NCBI GenBank assembly: GCA_014871385.1
Contig: CM026422.1
Location: forward strand, 19,834,596-19,898,595
Length of the DNA: 64,000 nucleotides
Source: Ceratodon purpureus
Lineage: Eukaryota; Streptophyta; Bryopsida; Pseudoditrichales; Ditrichaceae
Reading direction: 5' to 3'
The notes under the pieces are model-generated. The model was not told the DNA's origin. It worked only from the letters and a program-made list of their open reading frames with translations, and made no database searches. Positions 43,178 to 55,745 of this stretch are shown one piece after another (position 1 is the stretch's first letter; each line of letters starts with the position of its first letter). Both the position numbers and the translations under genes were made by a program.

Positions 43178-44806
43178 TCACAAGTGAAATCCTCTGACAA
43201 CAAAGAAAGAGTTGCCAGTGAGAGTGAACCCAAGCACTAGCCCAGCTTCAAGGTCATTTTCAGCCTGAAATTCCCTCCATCCGTCTGTGAGGAAGAGCCT
43301 CTGCTTATCGTTTATCCAGCTGCAAGCAACAATGCGCTCCGCAGACCCTTCGTAGATCCCCTGAAGCTTGATATGAGTTTGAAGTTCATTCCCCCATGTT
43401 CTTGTGAAATGACATGGGAATTCCTGCATTATTACAAAACAAGCCGCTCTGCGTTACCTATGTGTCTTAGACTTGAACACCTAAATAAAATATTGTTAAA
43501 GCAAGTAATTCAACAAATTCATCAGAAGTAAACTTACCAGGTAATGCAAGTAATTGTCAACCGTCAAAAGCTTGAGGAAACTTGGAAGTAGGACTCGCAG
43601 CTTCTTTTGGGGAGCAGTGTGTCTTTGCACATAGGCACGGTCATGGTTTTCTTTTCTGATAGAATTCCAGACACCACCACTCCTTTCGAGAGACATCTTC
43701 AGCTTTTGGTCGTCGCTAATGGCTACTTGAGGGTCTGCGCCAATATCCATGCTATTGTTGCTTTTAAATCGAGAATCGCCCTGTATCAAAAATAAAATTA
43801 GGGGAATACAAAGCAAGCGTCAGATTACTTTCTTCGCTAAATTGAAGCACCTGGGAATGCAATTATTGCTGCAGGAGAAGCATAGCTATGATATACAGAC
43901 TGTTGAATGAAAATCTGTTTACCTGTTCAAAGAAGCTCGGAGAGTTTCGAGGACCGTCCAGGGGCATTTTTATCCAAACTTCGGAGGCAGAGTCAGCAAC
44001 TTTATCTTCAGACACCGGTATCTTCTTCTTCGCAAGCATATCACTCATAGTCGGAATCGAGTTACCAATTTTCTCGCCAGTCGTGTCCTCAAACTTCCAA
44101 GTTCCACGAGACTTGACTGCTGATGTTTGCGAAGTTTCAATTGCTCTCCACCCCTCTGAGAGTGCATGCTCATCAGGAGCTGCCGTTTTAACACCGTTTT
44201 GAAAGATGTATACTCCGAATGAAGACACGGCTCTCAGAACGAAGATTAACCGATCGCCTTCAACAACACCATTTGTAGTCGCAAAATCACTCCATCCGCG
44301 ACCGTAAAATAAAACCTGCGTAATACTGCGAGGATGATGAACCGCCAGCTGCACAGTCCATGTTCTTCCGGTTTCTTCAACCCGAAGTTCAACTGATTCT
44401 CGTATTTTATCACAATGCTGTTGCACGAACAGTGCAGGTAAGGTCTGCAAAAGGACGATATATATAAATAAAAAAATCCATTTACAGTGAATATGAATGG
44501 AGCCGGAAGTCCAAATGCTGCGATAGAATATTAAAATTTAGTGTGATCTGCAACTTCTATCTGTGCAATTGGAAATTCTCATTGCATTGACCTAAAACAG
44601 AAAACAGACCCGCCAAGAAAACATCATAAAACGTACTGGTTGGTTATATTTTTCAACCGAGAGATTGCAACCAATAGATAACTCACCATCCTTGGATTTG
44701 CGCTAAGAGCCGGCAGATGCGAAGCTCTTAGAGTCTTCTCAAAATAAACACTCCCCTGTAAGTTGTGCAGACGCTCCTCGTAGAGCTTCTCGACCTCAAC
44801 TTCCAT
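43178..44806 (-). CDS. REM/VRN1-like B3-domain protein, two domains, diverged (B3-6)
   Basis: Exons 44806-44687, 44444-43923, 43780-43538 and 43423-43178 join in phase 0 to give 376 aa from ATG 44806. Domain 1: SVYFEKTLRASHLPA with LPALFVQQHCDKIRESV and GDRLIFVLRAVSSFGVYIF. A linker of about 100 residues follows. Last domain: LPSFLKLLTVDNYLHYL with FPCHFTRTWGNELQTHI and VLGFTLTGNSFFVV. Intron positions match B3-5, B3-7 and B3-8. It is more diverged than B3-1 to B3-3, but the frame is intact throughout. Confidence 0.87.
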
Positions 44807-46203
44807 CTCTGAAATTGCTAGAGTCGATCAACTACGATGCAAGGAGAAGCGTAGACGTGGCTACCTTCAATTCATTTCCCCGACGTCTGAGAGGTTCAAG
44901 GCAACTTGTCTTTGAGAAACAACAGACTGACGATCAGGCTACCGGTTCAATAATAGAGGTGAACCCAGCGCGTTGAAGCAAACACATTGATGTCGGTTGT
45001 GATTAAGGTAATCGGCGAGATGCACATTTTGAGTCCCACAAATTAAATGGTTTTCTAAGAGTAACCTTGACAGGCTTGAGTCTTATTAGCTAGGGTTGAA
45101 GCTGGATTCGACAGCTTGTGCAACACATCATTCAATTTCTTCTCTTTATTAAACCATAGTTGAAACTGCGATGTCACCCTAGTGTGGATATGCAGATAAT
45201 TAATGAGGAAGACTTGAGGTTCGGAATGCAGTAATAAAATGAGATTATCTAGATAAGGTTGATATTGTTCAGAGTCGCAATTCTGAAAATTCTAGTGGGT
45301 CAGACGGATTTTGAGTCTTGCAAACCGATGTGAAGTTCTCCATTTTCAGAACTGTGAGGGCTGCAAATCACACTCTTGTAGTATATCGATGCATTCATGT
45401 CAATTTCATCCTCGAAAATGATCCTGCATATTGTACTCTTTGTGTCATAGTAGAGTATAACACCAGTCTGTCTCACAAATAGAAACTTATGACTAAATGT
45501 TTGGGATGTTTTTTAGGTCAGCTGTCATGTGATCGCCTGATGTTGAAGCTCCGAGTTGGGATGTCCAACTTGAACTATTTCGCTGTCAATTAACTTTTCT
45601 ACATTCAGACTAGTCCCATGGACAGGATCAATGACAATGCATGTCATTCATGTTTGAATGTTTCTAAATTTCATGACACTTATTGTGAACCCGTAAGAAC
45701 GGAATTATTTGCTGGTTCATCTGCTGATAATCTCACACTAACCAAACACATACTGGTGTGATACGCCATAGCTCAATCGATACTCAAAAAAACTTCCTGT
45801 AGCGAGGCTTCACAAAATTTCTGGAGATAATATATTTCGTTCAACTGTACAGCTAATCACTAAACACTTTCCGAATTGTTGAAAAATCCAACATCACAGC
45901 ATGTAGATCACTTTTGAACCATGACCAGCTTAAGATCATATCGTCAGTTACGGAGTGTTTATCAAGGGATTGATCTGGAGAGGTACCAAGTCATACAGAC
46001 TTCAAGCTGGATACTAAGTCTTTGACAAAATGGTTTTCAAAGTTGATGATCATGTAACTAGATCATGGTTGCTTGTCCTGTTCTCAGATTTAAACTTATA
46101 TAAAACATTCAATAACCGAGCATACATGGACAGGAGTAACTTTACCACAAGTACCGGTAATTCATGGCAAGCGCTAAATCATAATGCTGAAGAGTAGTTG
46201 AAG
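44807..46203. other. Intergenic between B3-6 and B3-7
   Basis: The right part, from about 45730, is the first copy of the tandem duplication and matches about 49820-50300. No gene is recognised. Confidence 0.5.
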
Positions 46204-48164
46204 CTAAGGGAGATTCACTACTCTGACTTTAAAAACCGAGTTGGCAGTAAGAGTGAAAATAATATTTTGCCCTTCCCGCAACATATTATCTAACACGAAA
46301 TCATGCCAGCCAATCTTGAAGAAGCACCTGGATTGACCTGCAAACCCGTGGCAAACGCAACAAACATCTCGCACTGGAGAAACTTCGAGGGTTCCCTGAA
46401 GCTGAACACGGCCGGTTTGAAACCGACTAGTACCATATTTTTTCAAGAACGCCGCAGGAATTTCCTGCGTCATAAATAAAGACGGGTTACTTCCAGAAAA
46501 AATATGCAGAATTCAGTTTCTATGTGCACATTTACTTCCAACAGCTCAGAATATCAAATTTGAAGACACTTGCGTAGTACTTCTTAGAGGAGGGTGAGTT
46601 TTTGAATAAATTGGGGACTACTGAACACCCTGATGTTTGAATTCGTCCTTTTTGCTAGCATTTTAGAGTATGAATTTGTAATTCTCTATGGCTGCATCGT
46701 CGTAGTGAAAACCAGGCAGCAAAATTCAAATGAACATGTATATGGAAGAGAGCTCACCATTTGGCTGAGGTTTCCCTTTGCCAATTGTTTTTGGAAGCTG
46801 GCAGTCTGAAGTAAGTGTTCGGCCTTTAGCGGAGAATGGATCTTCGACTTCTGACAAAGATTCAAGTTTCTATCCGAGGTCTCTGCCTTGGTGTTCCTGG
46901 TGAGGGTCTTCGCAAGCTCCTCTTGGTCGGAAAGAGGCTCCTCTTTCACCAGCTTGTTCTGCTTGGGAAGATATGAACGATGGGCGTAGGTCTTCAAGGG
47001 AGAGTCTTCCACAGTTTCCTACATGTCACGTGAAAATAGAAGTACTTGAGTATTAAACCTTGCACCAGGTCACCAAGAAGGAGACTTATTGTTCTTGACA
47101 CGGAAACATGGCTTGGAGCGATTTAAGGTTTAGTTAACATAATTAGCAACGTAAAACGGAGGACCTCCCACTTACTGCTTTTGTGGATCGTGCGCTGCGG
47201 TTGGATGGACTTTGACATGCAGCATTGGAAACTGTCTGATCTGTGCTTTCATCGTCCGAAATAGCTTTCCTCTTCAAACGCGTATCACACGACATGCTAG
47301 CCAAGTTCTCAGTCCCTTCAGCAGTCGAATCTTCACGTTTGTTTCTAAGAGACTCGAGCACTCTGTGGATTCGATGTGAAACCTTGATTTCTGTGGGGAA
47401 GCTCGACGGTTGCAGCATTTGAGGTGCTTTGGGAAGTCCATTGCTGTCGAACATGTAGACTCGAAACTCGGACATGGCCGTCAAGGAGAAGATGAGTATG
47501 TCACCTTTAATGACTCCATTGTCAGCAACGAATCGTCCCCATCCACCGATAACCGGAGATTCTCTACGAGAAGGATAGTAAGAAAGCCGCAGACTCCACG
47601 ATTTCTTGGCAATTCCAGAAGTATGAAGGACAACACATGTCGAATTTATCTTGGTTTTATGTGCTCTCGCGAAAGGTCTTGGCAGAGACTGGAAAAACAG
47701 GAATTGACAAGGATTATCAGAATTTTTTGATTTCTTACGAATCAAACTTCTTAGAATAGTCCACCATTCAAGGCCGCGCAAAAGCGTTCGCTGCTAATCA
47801 AGGTATAGGTGCCGTGAGTCAGTACCACGAGCAATTCAGATTTTCAGAAGTCTTCGGCACAATGCTGCATATCCTAATTCTAAGTCACGTAAGGCGAGGC
47901 AAGCATCGTAGGAAGGCCTCAACATCTCGCAAATAGATCGTTGCACTGCGTCCAAAGTTAGCAACGCACCAGCTGACATTGACGAGAATCACCTCCGCCG
48001 CGAAGAATTCTGCCTTCTGGATCTAAAGGCCACACATTAATCATAGTCATTTCTTTCATAAAGAATATCTTGCCCTGCAATTCGTCCAGCACTTCCGACA
48101 AGTTCCCATGACTACTGCCCATCTGTGCAACTTCTGGTTCCGGACTCTCGAAGAAAAACCGCAT
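46204..48164 (-). CDS. REM/VRN1-like B3-domain protein, tandem copy A (B3-7)
   Basis: Exons 48164-47970, 47688-47176, 47018-46758 and 46464-46204 join in phase 0 to give 409 aa from ATG 48164 (MRFFFESPEPEVAQ); an internal ATG at 48122 (MGSSHGN) is an alternative start. Domain 1 has an eroded first half (ELQGKIFFMKEMTMINV in place of FEKTLTAS) but a recognisable second half (LPRPFARAHKTKINST; GDILIFSLTAMSEFRVYMF). Linker basic and acidic (KRKAISDDESTDQT). Last domain: SFQKQLAKGNLSQM with IPAAFLKKYGTSRFQTG and NIIFTLTANSVFKVRVV. The changed DNA-contact end of domain 1 suggests altered or lost binding there. It is paralogous to the gene at 50.3-52.4 kb. Confidence 0.87.
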
Positions 48165-50305
48165 CTTCAAATAACAGGCTAAACCTCCTGAAAGACTAAC
48201 AAAGACCTCGCCAGCTCTCGCAACCACAGGTAAATGTTGTGGCAACTCAAACTCCAGGCAGCATCAAGCCCTTGCTGTTTTCACTAAGTAGAGCTCATTC
48301 GAAACGAAGATGGTGATCTAGGCACAATGACAGAGATGAGCACCAAAGTCCATTGATCTCTTTGTTAGGATTGGGTCACTTATAGCAGGGGGACCTCCGA
48401 CTATGGCCCTGGCCCCGGGGAAATTAGGGAGGGTCGGGGCAGGGGACCCGGTGTCCACTGGACGGGCGGTTAAGTGAAGATGATGTCGTGCATTGAAGCA
48501 TGTTTCAGACTATGGAAGCGTGGATCTGACTTCCAATGCTGCTTGTCAATGAAGATGATGTTGTGCATTGACTGGCAAAGATTTACACCAATTTAAGATG
48601 AACTCGCCTTGCTGCAAAGATGAAGCGATTGCTAGCTGTGGCTGCGCCGTCCAGATTGACATTCATGATATGACTCTAAATTTGTTAGAAAGGAGGATAC
48701 AACTCCATGTGAGACTTAATCACGATGATGAAGTTGTGGCGATTTGTCAGTCTTCTGGCATGTCGATGTTCTCAGTTTGATTCGATGATGACATTCGGCG
48801 ACGATGGTAATCAAGTCGAGAGAGCGCCGACGAGGGTAATGTTATGAATGGCGAGGGTAAAGTTCCAAGGCCATCACCAGAGGCACAGATTATATTAAAA
48901 CAAGGAGACAGAAGAGGAGCCGTGTAGAGGTAGTCACGGTTGCATGAGCGACGAAAGCCCAACTCAGAGCTAATGAAGTCGGGGTATGCAGCGGAAGGCG
49001 GGTTCGAGAAGGTCATGATAATTCGATGGGTTTCGAACATGCTCCAACAGATATTAAGGTAAGCGTTGCACTCGAGTTTATACCAGAGCTCCTTCTCAGA
49101 GTAGACCCAATTACATTTAACTACGTACGTGATACTGGACATGGATTTCGTCTAGTCTTCTTTCAAGATTCTCGCTGTTGCTTCCTGCACACCTGCATTT
49201 CTGATCAACCAAGTTTCAGTTACTAGACGCCGGAATTGAATCTCCAACATTGTCACTGCATACTATGTTTCAATATGTTAATGCATTAACATTGGGAAGG
49301 CAGTCTTTTGATGGTTTGCCCCTGACCATGTCCACTTCTTCGTCTGACTGTTACATAATTCACATTTGCGTGAAGGTGAAGGTGGACTACTACAAGGAAT
49401 ACGGCAATACTCTCCACGCCACCATCACCATCAGCTAATTGAATTAGAGTTTCAATGATTTTCAAGAGTCGTAGCTCGCAGCTGCTGATTAAGTACTAGA
49501 GAGTTCATCGGCTAGAGTAGTGACATGGCATGGAGGAATTACTGTTGACATTTGAGCTGTACATGACGGGTGCTCGAAATGAGCCGATTCAATGAAAGTG
49601 TATGACACAGTCTGGTGACGAATTATGTTCTTTGCAAAGCCCGTGCCTTCACAGGCATGGTGTTTCATCTGCAATGCTGGAGCGTTGAGATGGTTTTTGA
49701 GCTCTTGATCGTTGTCATTGGCTATTTGGCTGTTCCGCTTAGTATAGTTTTATTTGATTTATGAACTGACTCAGTTTCTTATGCTCTTCATCTATTGTTT
49801 TGGCTCATTTGCTTTATATATTCTCACTCTAACCAAACATTCGTTGGTGGTATACGCCACAGCTCAATTAATACGCCAAATAACGAGGCTTGATATATTT
49901 CTGGAGATGATATACCCTGTTTAACTGTACAGCTAATTACTTACACTTGACTAGTTGAGGGACTCTTTGATAACTCCAACATCACAGCATGTAGATCACT
50001 CTTGAAGCATGAGATCAGCTTAAGAGCACATCGTCAATTACTTACAGTTCATCAAGGGATTAATCTGGAGAGGTACCTAGCTGTCATACAGACTCGAAGC
50101 TGGATACCAAGTCTTATACAAAATGACTTTTAAAGTTGATGATCATATTGATCATGGTTGATTGTCTTGTTCTCACTGGGTTTAAACTTAGATAAAACAT
50201 TTCAGAATAACCTAGCATACATGGACAGGAGTAACTTTACCACAAGTAGTTCATGGCGAGCACTACATCATCTTGTTGAGGGGCGCCTAGATTTGGTTCA
50301 AGCTA
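48165..50305. other. Spacer between the tandem B3 copies
   Basis: The left part (to about 48860) is the duplicated upstream region of B3-7, including a local duplication of GAAGATGATGT(T/C)GTGCATTGA at about 48476 and 48550. The right part (from about 49820) is the duplicated 3' flank of B3-8. Short frames at 48568-48780 (+), 48747-49142 (-) and 49250-49438 (+) have no recognisable motifs; the first is broken in copy B. Confidence 0.5.
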
Positions 50306-52426
50306 TCATGGAATCACTACTCGGACCTTAAAAACCGAGTTGGCAGTAAGAGTGAAAATAATATTTTGCCCTTCCCGCAGCATATTATCTGACACGAAAT
50401 CTTGCCAGCCCTTCTTGAAGAAGCACCTGAATTGTCCTGCAAACCCGTAGCAAAAACAACCAACATCTCGCACTGGAGAAAGTTCGAGGGTTCCCTGAAG
50501 TTGAACACGGGTTTGAAACCGACTACCATATTCTTTCACGAACGCTGCAGGAATTTCCTGCGTTAGAAATAAAGACGGGTTACTCTCAGAAAAGTATACA
50601 GAATTCAGTTTCTATGTGCAAATTTTCTTCCAACAGCTCAAAATATCAAATTTCAACACACTAGCGTGGTACTTCTTACAGGAGGATGAGTTTTTAAAAA
50701 AGTTGAGGACTACTGAATATCCTGATGTTTGAATTCATCCTTTTTGGTAGCATTAAAGAGTTTAAATTTGTAGTTCTCTCTAGGACTGCCTCGTTGTAGT
50801 GAAAACCAGCACTAGAAAAGAGGGACCTGGACACTGAGCATGTTCACTCAAACGTAACCAAATTTACTCAGAATTCGACTTTACGTTCAGTGAACTGCAA
50901 GTCCCTATTTTCTGTTTGCGCAGGCAGCAAAATTCGAATGGATATGCGGAAGAGCTCACCATTCTGCTGAGGTTTCCCTTTGCCAATTGTTTTTGGAAGC
51001 TTGCAGTCTGAAGTAAGTGTTCGGCCGTTGGCGGAGCATGGATCTTCGACTTCTGAGAAAGATTCAAGTTTCTATCCGAGGTCCCTTCCTTGCTCTTCTT
51101 GGTGAAGGGCATCACAAACTCTTCTCGGTCGAAAAGAATTTCCTCTTTCACGAGCTCCTCTTCTTTGGAAAGAGGCTCCTTTTTCACATGCGTGTCCTGC
51201 TTGAAAGGATATGAGCACTGAGCGCAGGTCTTCAAGGGAGAGTCTTCCACAATTTCCTACATTTCATGTGAAAATAGTTCAGTGCTTGAGGATTAAACCT
51301 TGTCACCAAGAAGGAGACTAAGTTCTTGACATGTAAACATAGCTTAGAGCGATTTAAAGTTTGATAAACATGATCAGCAACGTAAAAGGGTGGACCTCCT
51401 ACTTACTGCTTTTGTGGGTCGTGCGCTGCGGTGGAACGTGTTTAGAGAAGCAGCATTGGAAGTCAGATCTACGCTCTCATCATCCGAGATAGCTTTCCTC
51501 TTTGAACGCGGAACACTCGACATGCTAACCAAGTTCTCAGTCCCTTCAGCAGTCGAATCTTCACGTTTGTTTCTAAGAGACTCGAGCACTCTGTGGATTC
51601 GACGTGAAACCTTGATTTCTGTGGGGAAGCTCGACGGTTGCAGCATTTGAGGTGCCTTGGGAAGTCCATTGCTGTCGAAAATGTAGACTCGAAACTTGGG
51701 CATGGCCGTCAAAGAGAACACGAGTCTGTCACCTTTGGCGACTCCATTGTCAGTAACAAATTGTCCCCATCCACTGATAATCGCAGTTTCTCCACGAGAA
51801 GGATAGTGAGAAAGCCGCAGACTCCACGATTTCTTGGTATTTCCAGAATGAACGACAACACATATCCGACTTATGTTGACCATTTTATGTGCTCTCGCGA
51901 AATGTCTTGGCAGAAGCTGAAAAAACAGGAATTGACAAGGATCAGATGTCAGAATTTTTTGATTTCTTACGAAACAAACTTCTTAGAATAGTCTGGCACC
52001 ATTAAAGGCCGCGCAAAAGCGTTCGCTGCCAATCAAGATTTAGGTGCCATGAGGCAGTACCACGAGCAATTCAGATTTTCAGGAGTCTTCGGGATAACCT
52101 AATTCGTGTACATATTCGGCACAATGCTGCACATCCTAATTCTACATCACGTAGTCCTAAATAAGCATCATAGGAAGGCCTCAACATCTAGCAATTCGAC
52201 CGTTGTATTGCGTCCGAAGTTAGCAACGCACCAGCTGACATTTAGAATAAGGTCGGCCGCGATGGATTCTGCCTTCTGGATCTAATGGCCACACACAACT
52301 CGAAGTCATTTCTTTCACAAAGCACATCTTGCCCTCCAATTCGTTCAGCACTTCCGACAAATTCCCATGACTACTGCCCATCTGTGCAACTCCTCGTTCC
52401 GGACTATCCTTGAAGAAAAACCGCAT
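50306..52426 (-). CDS. REM/VRN1-like B3-domain protein, tandem copy B (B3-8)
   Basis: Exons 52426-52232, 51916-51407, 51256-50960 and 50557-50306 join in phase 0 to give 417 aa from ATG 52426 (MRFFFKDSPERGVAQ), or 52381 (MGSSHGN). The layout matches copy A: eroded opening of domain 1 (ELEGKMCFVKEMTSSCV), second half LPRHFARAHK with GDRLVFSLTAMPKFRVYIF, linker with KRKAISDDESVD, then SFQKQLAKGNLSRM with IPAAFVKEYGSRFQTRV and NIIFTLTANSVFKVRVV. The third exon has an in-frame insertion of about 12 residues, a partial repeat of the KEEPLS/EEELVKEE motif. Both copies keep full-length frames, so both may still be expressed. Confidence 0.87.
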
Positions 52427-54292
52427 CTTCAAACAACAGGCTAAATTTTCAGCTAAATCTCAGCTAACCTTCCAGTAACACTAACAAAGACCTCGCCAGC
52501 TCTCACAACCACAGGTATGTGTTTCAACTTGAACGCAAGGTAGCGTCAATCTCTTGCTGATTTCACGAAGTAGAGATGAACAATGACAAAGATGGAGACC
52601 AAAATTTAATTACTTTGTTAAGATTATGTGACTCACAGCACAAGGCAGCTGACATGACAACATGACAATGAAGATGATGTTGTGCATTAAAACATATTTC
52701 GGACGATGAAAGCGTTGATCTGACTTCCAATGCTGCTTGTCAATGAAGATGATGTTGTGCATTGACTGGCAAAGATTTACACCAATTTATGTTTAACTCA
52801 GCTTGCAAAGATGAAGCAATTGCTAGCTGTGACTGCGCTGTCCAGATCGCCATTCATGATATGACTCTTTTGTAAAATACAGAGGATGCAACTTCATGGG
52901 AGAGAACTCCAATGACGATGATCACTGCAAGAGAACTTGTCGTTCCCTACTCATAAAGTGTCGCCCTTCATTCACGGAGAATATGGGAAAGCTCACTTTT
53001 TTAAAACTTTTGTGACACAAATGACTCACCAAACTGCTAAGATACTTGAAATAGTAAGTGAGGGGTGACAGATCTGCTAATAGTGGATGAAGTTCTAGTA
53101 ATTCATCAATCTTCATGTTTTTAGTTTCATCTGATGATGACATTGTGCAATAGTGGTACTGAAGTCATATGAAAGCGCCGACAATCTCATGGGATAAAGT
53201 TATGAGAGGATGGATTGAGCAACAATAAATTTAGTTTTCTACTAAGTGATGAACATCGCCATTGTCTTAATGATTAACTAGTTAGTCTAATATTAGTAAA
53301 TTGGGATCTTTGATTGTTAAAAAATACCAAAATTGTTGAATACAGTAGTATGCTCATTGAAATTAGAAATTACTCGAAAAAATGAGAGAAAAGACCGTGT
53401 TCGTATAATAAGATAACGATAAGATAAATCGTCGGATATTAAAGATTTAATTAAATGTTGTTTAAATTGACGGTCTCTTTATTCTCCTTCAACAAGCGTA
53501 GATTAGAGCTAAGGCCTAGTTGAATCTATTTTTTGATTTTTTGCATCTTTTTGGCTACTATGGGTTTTATTTATTTTTTTGTTAAATTTGAAGCCCTAGC
53601 CTCCAAATTACCTAATGAAGCCCTCTTGAGATCAAGTAAGGCCCAACTTAAATATAATACAAAGGGTAGGATTTTATTTTATCGAGTTACATTCCTTTCG
53701 AATCTTACACTTCAAGCTGTCCTTATTAGAAATTTAGACAAATCCTCGGATTGATGATAAATTAGTATAAAATACGATAGAAATTTATGTCAAAGCATTA
53801 CATTCTTCAATAGTAGGAGCTTACTTTGTGTTAAGGTAGGAGCAATACAAAGAACCATTTTGAAATCCTTTTTGGTGGATGAATGGCATGTGCCTTTTTG
53901 ATAGATGAATGGCATGCGTCTTTTTGGTAGATGAATGACATTTATTGTGGGCTTTGACATGTACCAAGTGAGGAGATTATTTCTTGTCTTAAGTACCAAT
54001 CTACAAACCCAAAACCCTAAAACCACCTAATGTCTATCTTTTCTTTTACCTTTTCTTTTACTTTTACTTGTACGTTTTTTTTTTTTTTTTTTTTTTTTCG
54101 TTTTCCTACATTAGCAACTTCTCACTTTGTTCTACTTATTTAATACGAGTGATTTTTTGTTTTCCAATTTAATATATTTAAATAGAGGAAACTTTTATAT
54201 ATATTTATATTTATATATCACATATGCACCTTCCCAAGGCTATATCAACCGAGTTTCAGAAATAAAGTTCTTATACATGTATCTTGTTGTAA
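52427..54292. other. AT-rich intergenic region with simple and tandem repeats
   Basis: The left part is the duplicated B3-8 upstream region. A 26-28-bp unit (CTTTTTGGTAGATGAATG-like) is repeated three times at about 53867-53943. A run of 24 T lies at 54075-54098. A short frame at 52922-53143 (-) is not recognised. Confidence 0.6.
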
Positions 54293-54844
54293 ATGGCTGA
54301 AGGCTCTAGCAAAGTGTTAGAGAATCATAATGTAGGCACTTTGACTTGGGACTTCCCGGTAGAAGTGCATAGGATAGCAGTGCTTTTTCATAAGACATGG
54401 TGGTACTTCACTGAGATATTAAATGACCTTTTAATAAGTGAAGGTATAGGCGAAGTTGATAGTGTGATGGAGGCTATCAGCATGGCTAATAACAAGTACT
54501 TATCAGTTGCACACCGAGAGGCTATGCAAGGTGTTCTTACAAAATTATTCTCACCATTGGTGGATGACAAGCAAAGTATTAGGGCTATGAACCAGTGGTA
54601 TACTTGTTTTTCTTGGATGGACAAGAGGAATGCAATGAGCAACTCTACAGACATGGCTATTAAGTACGTTACTTCAGCACATTTAGCTTCAATTAAAGCA
54701 GACATTGAAGGCAACCATAATTATAACAATGTTAGAGATGCCACACTTGTAATGGTGAAGTTGGCGGAACTTATGGTCCAAGATAAGAAATTTGAGTTAA
54801 ATTCATTGAGACGTGTACGAGGCCCTTACTATGTACCGCATTAG
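54293..54844 (+). CDS. Unknown 183-aa protein
   Basis: An intronless frame runs from ATG 54293 to TAG, with a TATA-rich stretch about 80-110 bp upstream. It encodes a mostly helical soluble protein (for example TWDFPVEVHRIAVLFHKTWW and LTKLFSPLVDDKQSIRAMNQ). No transmembrane segment, signal peptide or known motif was recognised. Length, codon-like composition and a sensible ATG context make it more convincing than its neighbours. It could be a lineage-specific gene or part of a transposable element, and nothing nearby settles this. Confidence 0.5.
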   Translation: MAEGSSKVLENHNVGTLTWDFPVEVHRIAVLFHKTWWYFTEILNDLLISEGIGEVDSVMEAISMANNKYLSVAHREAMQGVLTKLFSPLVDDKQSIRAMNQWYTCFSWMDKRNAMSNSTDMAIKYVTSAHLASIKADIEGNHNYNNVRDATLVMVKLAELMVQDKKFELNSLRRVRGPYYVPH

Positions 54845-54950
54845 GTGGCAAAAAGACTACGTTTACTAGTAGGTATTGGTCAATACAAAGATTCAAGCTT
54901 GTTTTTGTAGATTGTTTTAGGAGCCTTTTATCAGAGCTTTAATATTAAAA

Positions 54951-55014
54951 CATATTTGAAGTAATTTCTTGTGAAACTTAGTCATATTTGAAGTAATTTC
55001 TTGTGAAACTTAGT
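54951..55014. repeat. Perfect 32-bp tandem duplication
   Basis: The unit starting CATATTTGAAGTAATTTCTT and ending AAACTTAGT occurs twice head to tail (54951-54982 and 54983-55014) without a mismatch, which indicates a very recent slip. Confidence 0.95.
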
Positions 55015-55509
55015 CATGACTCATGGTCCTTTTGAGGTTCTCATAGTTTACAATTGAAAATTTGAAGACTATGACTCTTGAAATGAATCGTACTAGAAAT
55101 TTTACAACTCACTTTAGAGGCTTTGAGCAGCAGCCCTTGGTCTAGATTTCCATATCGCATTAGGGTCAAAAAAAACGTTCAAAGTTAGGCCACTTAGCCT
55201 GTTCGGTTCATTTACAGAATTACCACAGTTCTTGTTTATAAACCATCTTTATTTTTTGGAAACCATTTGATGTTATGAATTTTCAAAAGACTTCTTAACC
55301 TCATATTGATTAAAATGGCCACTTCACGTTAAAATGGCCGCTTCATATAGTGTGAGTACTCAAAATGAAAAAATGCCATAGTGGAATTTTGTAAGGGTGA
55401 GTACATTATGTAAGGTTGTATTAATAATTAATAAAAATTATAAACATTAATTTCATGGAGTAAATTGAAAGAATTAAAAAGAAAAGAGAAGGTAAGTTTG
55501 ACAAAGAAA

Positions 55510-55745
55510 GTATATATATCTTTATCTTTATTGACGTTTCTTTATCTTTATTGACGTTTCTTTATCTTTATCGACGTTTCTTTATCTGTAAAGAAATATC
55601 AGTAAAGATAAAGAACTGTCAAGATGGAAAGATTTCTTTCTACTTACTGTATACATGGAAGAATATGCCTTTTATATGCCTTTTAGACACCTTTCATACG
55701 TCTTTTATACGCCTTTTATACTCCTTTTATACACCTTTTCTCCTC
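55510..55745. repeat. Minisatellite cluster
   Basis: At about 55517-55580 a 20-bp unit (TTTATCTTTATTGACGTTTC) repeats three to four times. It is followed by an inverted piece (CTTTATCT ... AGATAAAG) that could form a hairpin at 55580-55612. At about 55666-55740 an 11-13-bp unit (CTTTTATACNC) repeats six to seven times with drift. Confidence 0.85.

Larger units (their letters stand above)
45730..53205. repeat. Tandem duplication of a B3 gene, offset of about 4.1 kb
   Basis: Copy A (about 45730-48860) and copy B (about 49820-53205) match in the 3' flank, all four exons, the introns and the upstream region. The two stop codons are 4102 bp apart. About 960 bp of single-copy sequence (48860-49820) separates them, and copy B has extra sequence near 52925-53105. 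Boundaries are by eye. Confidence 0.85.
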
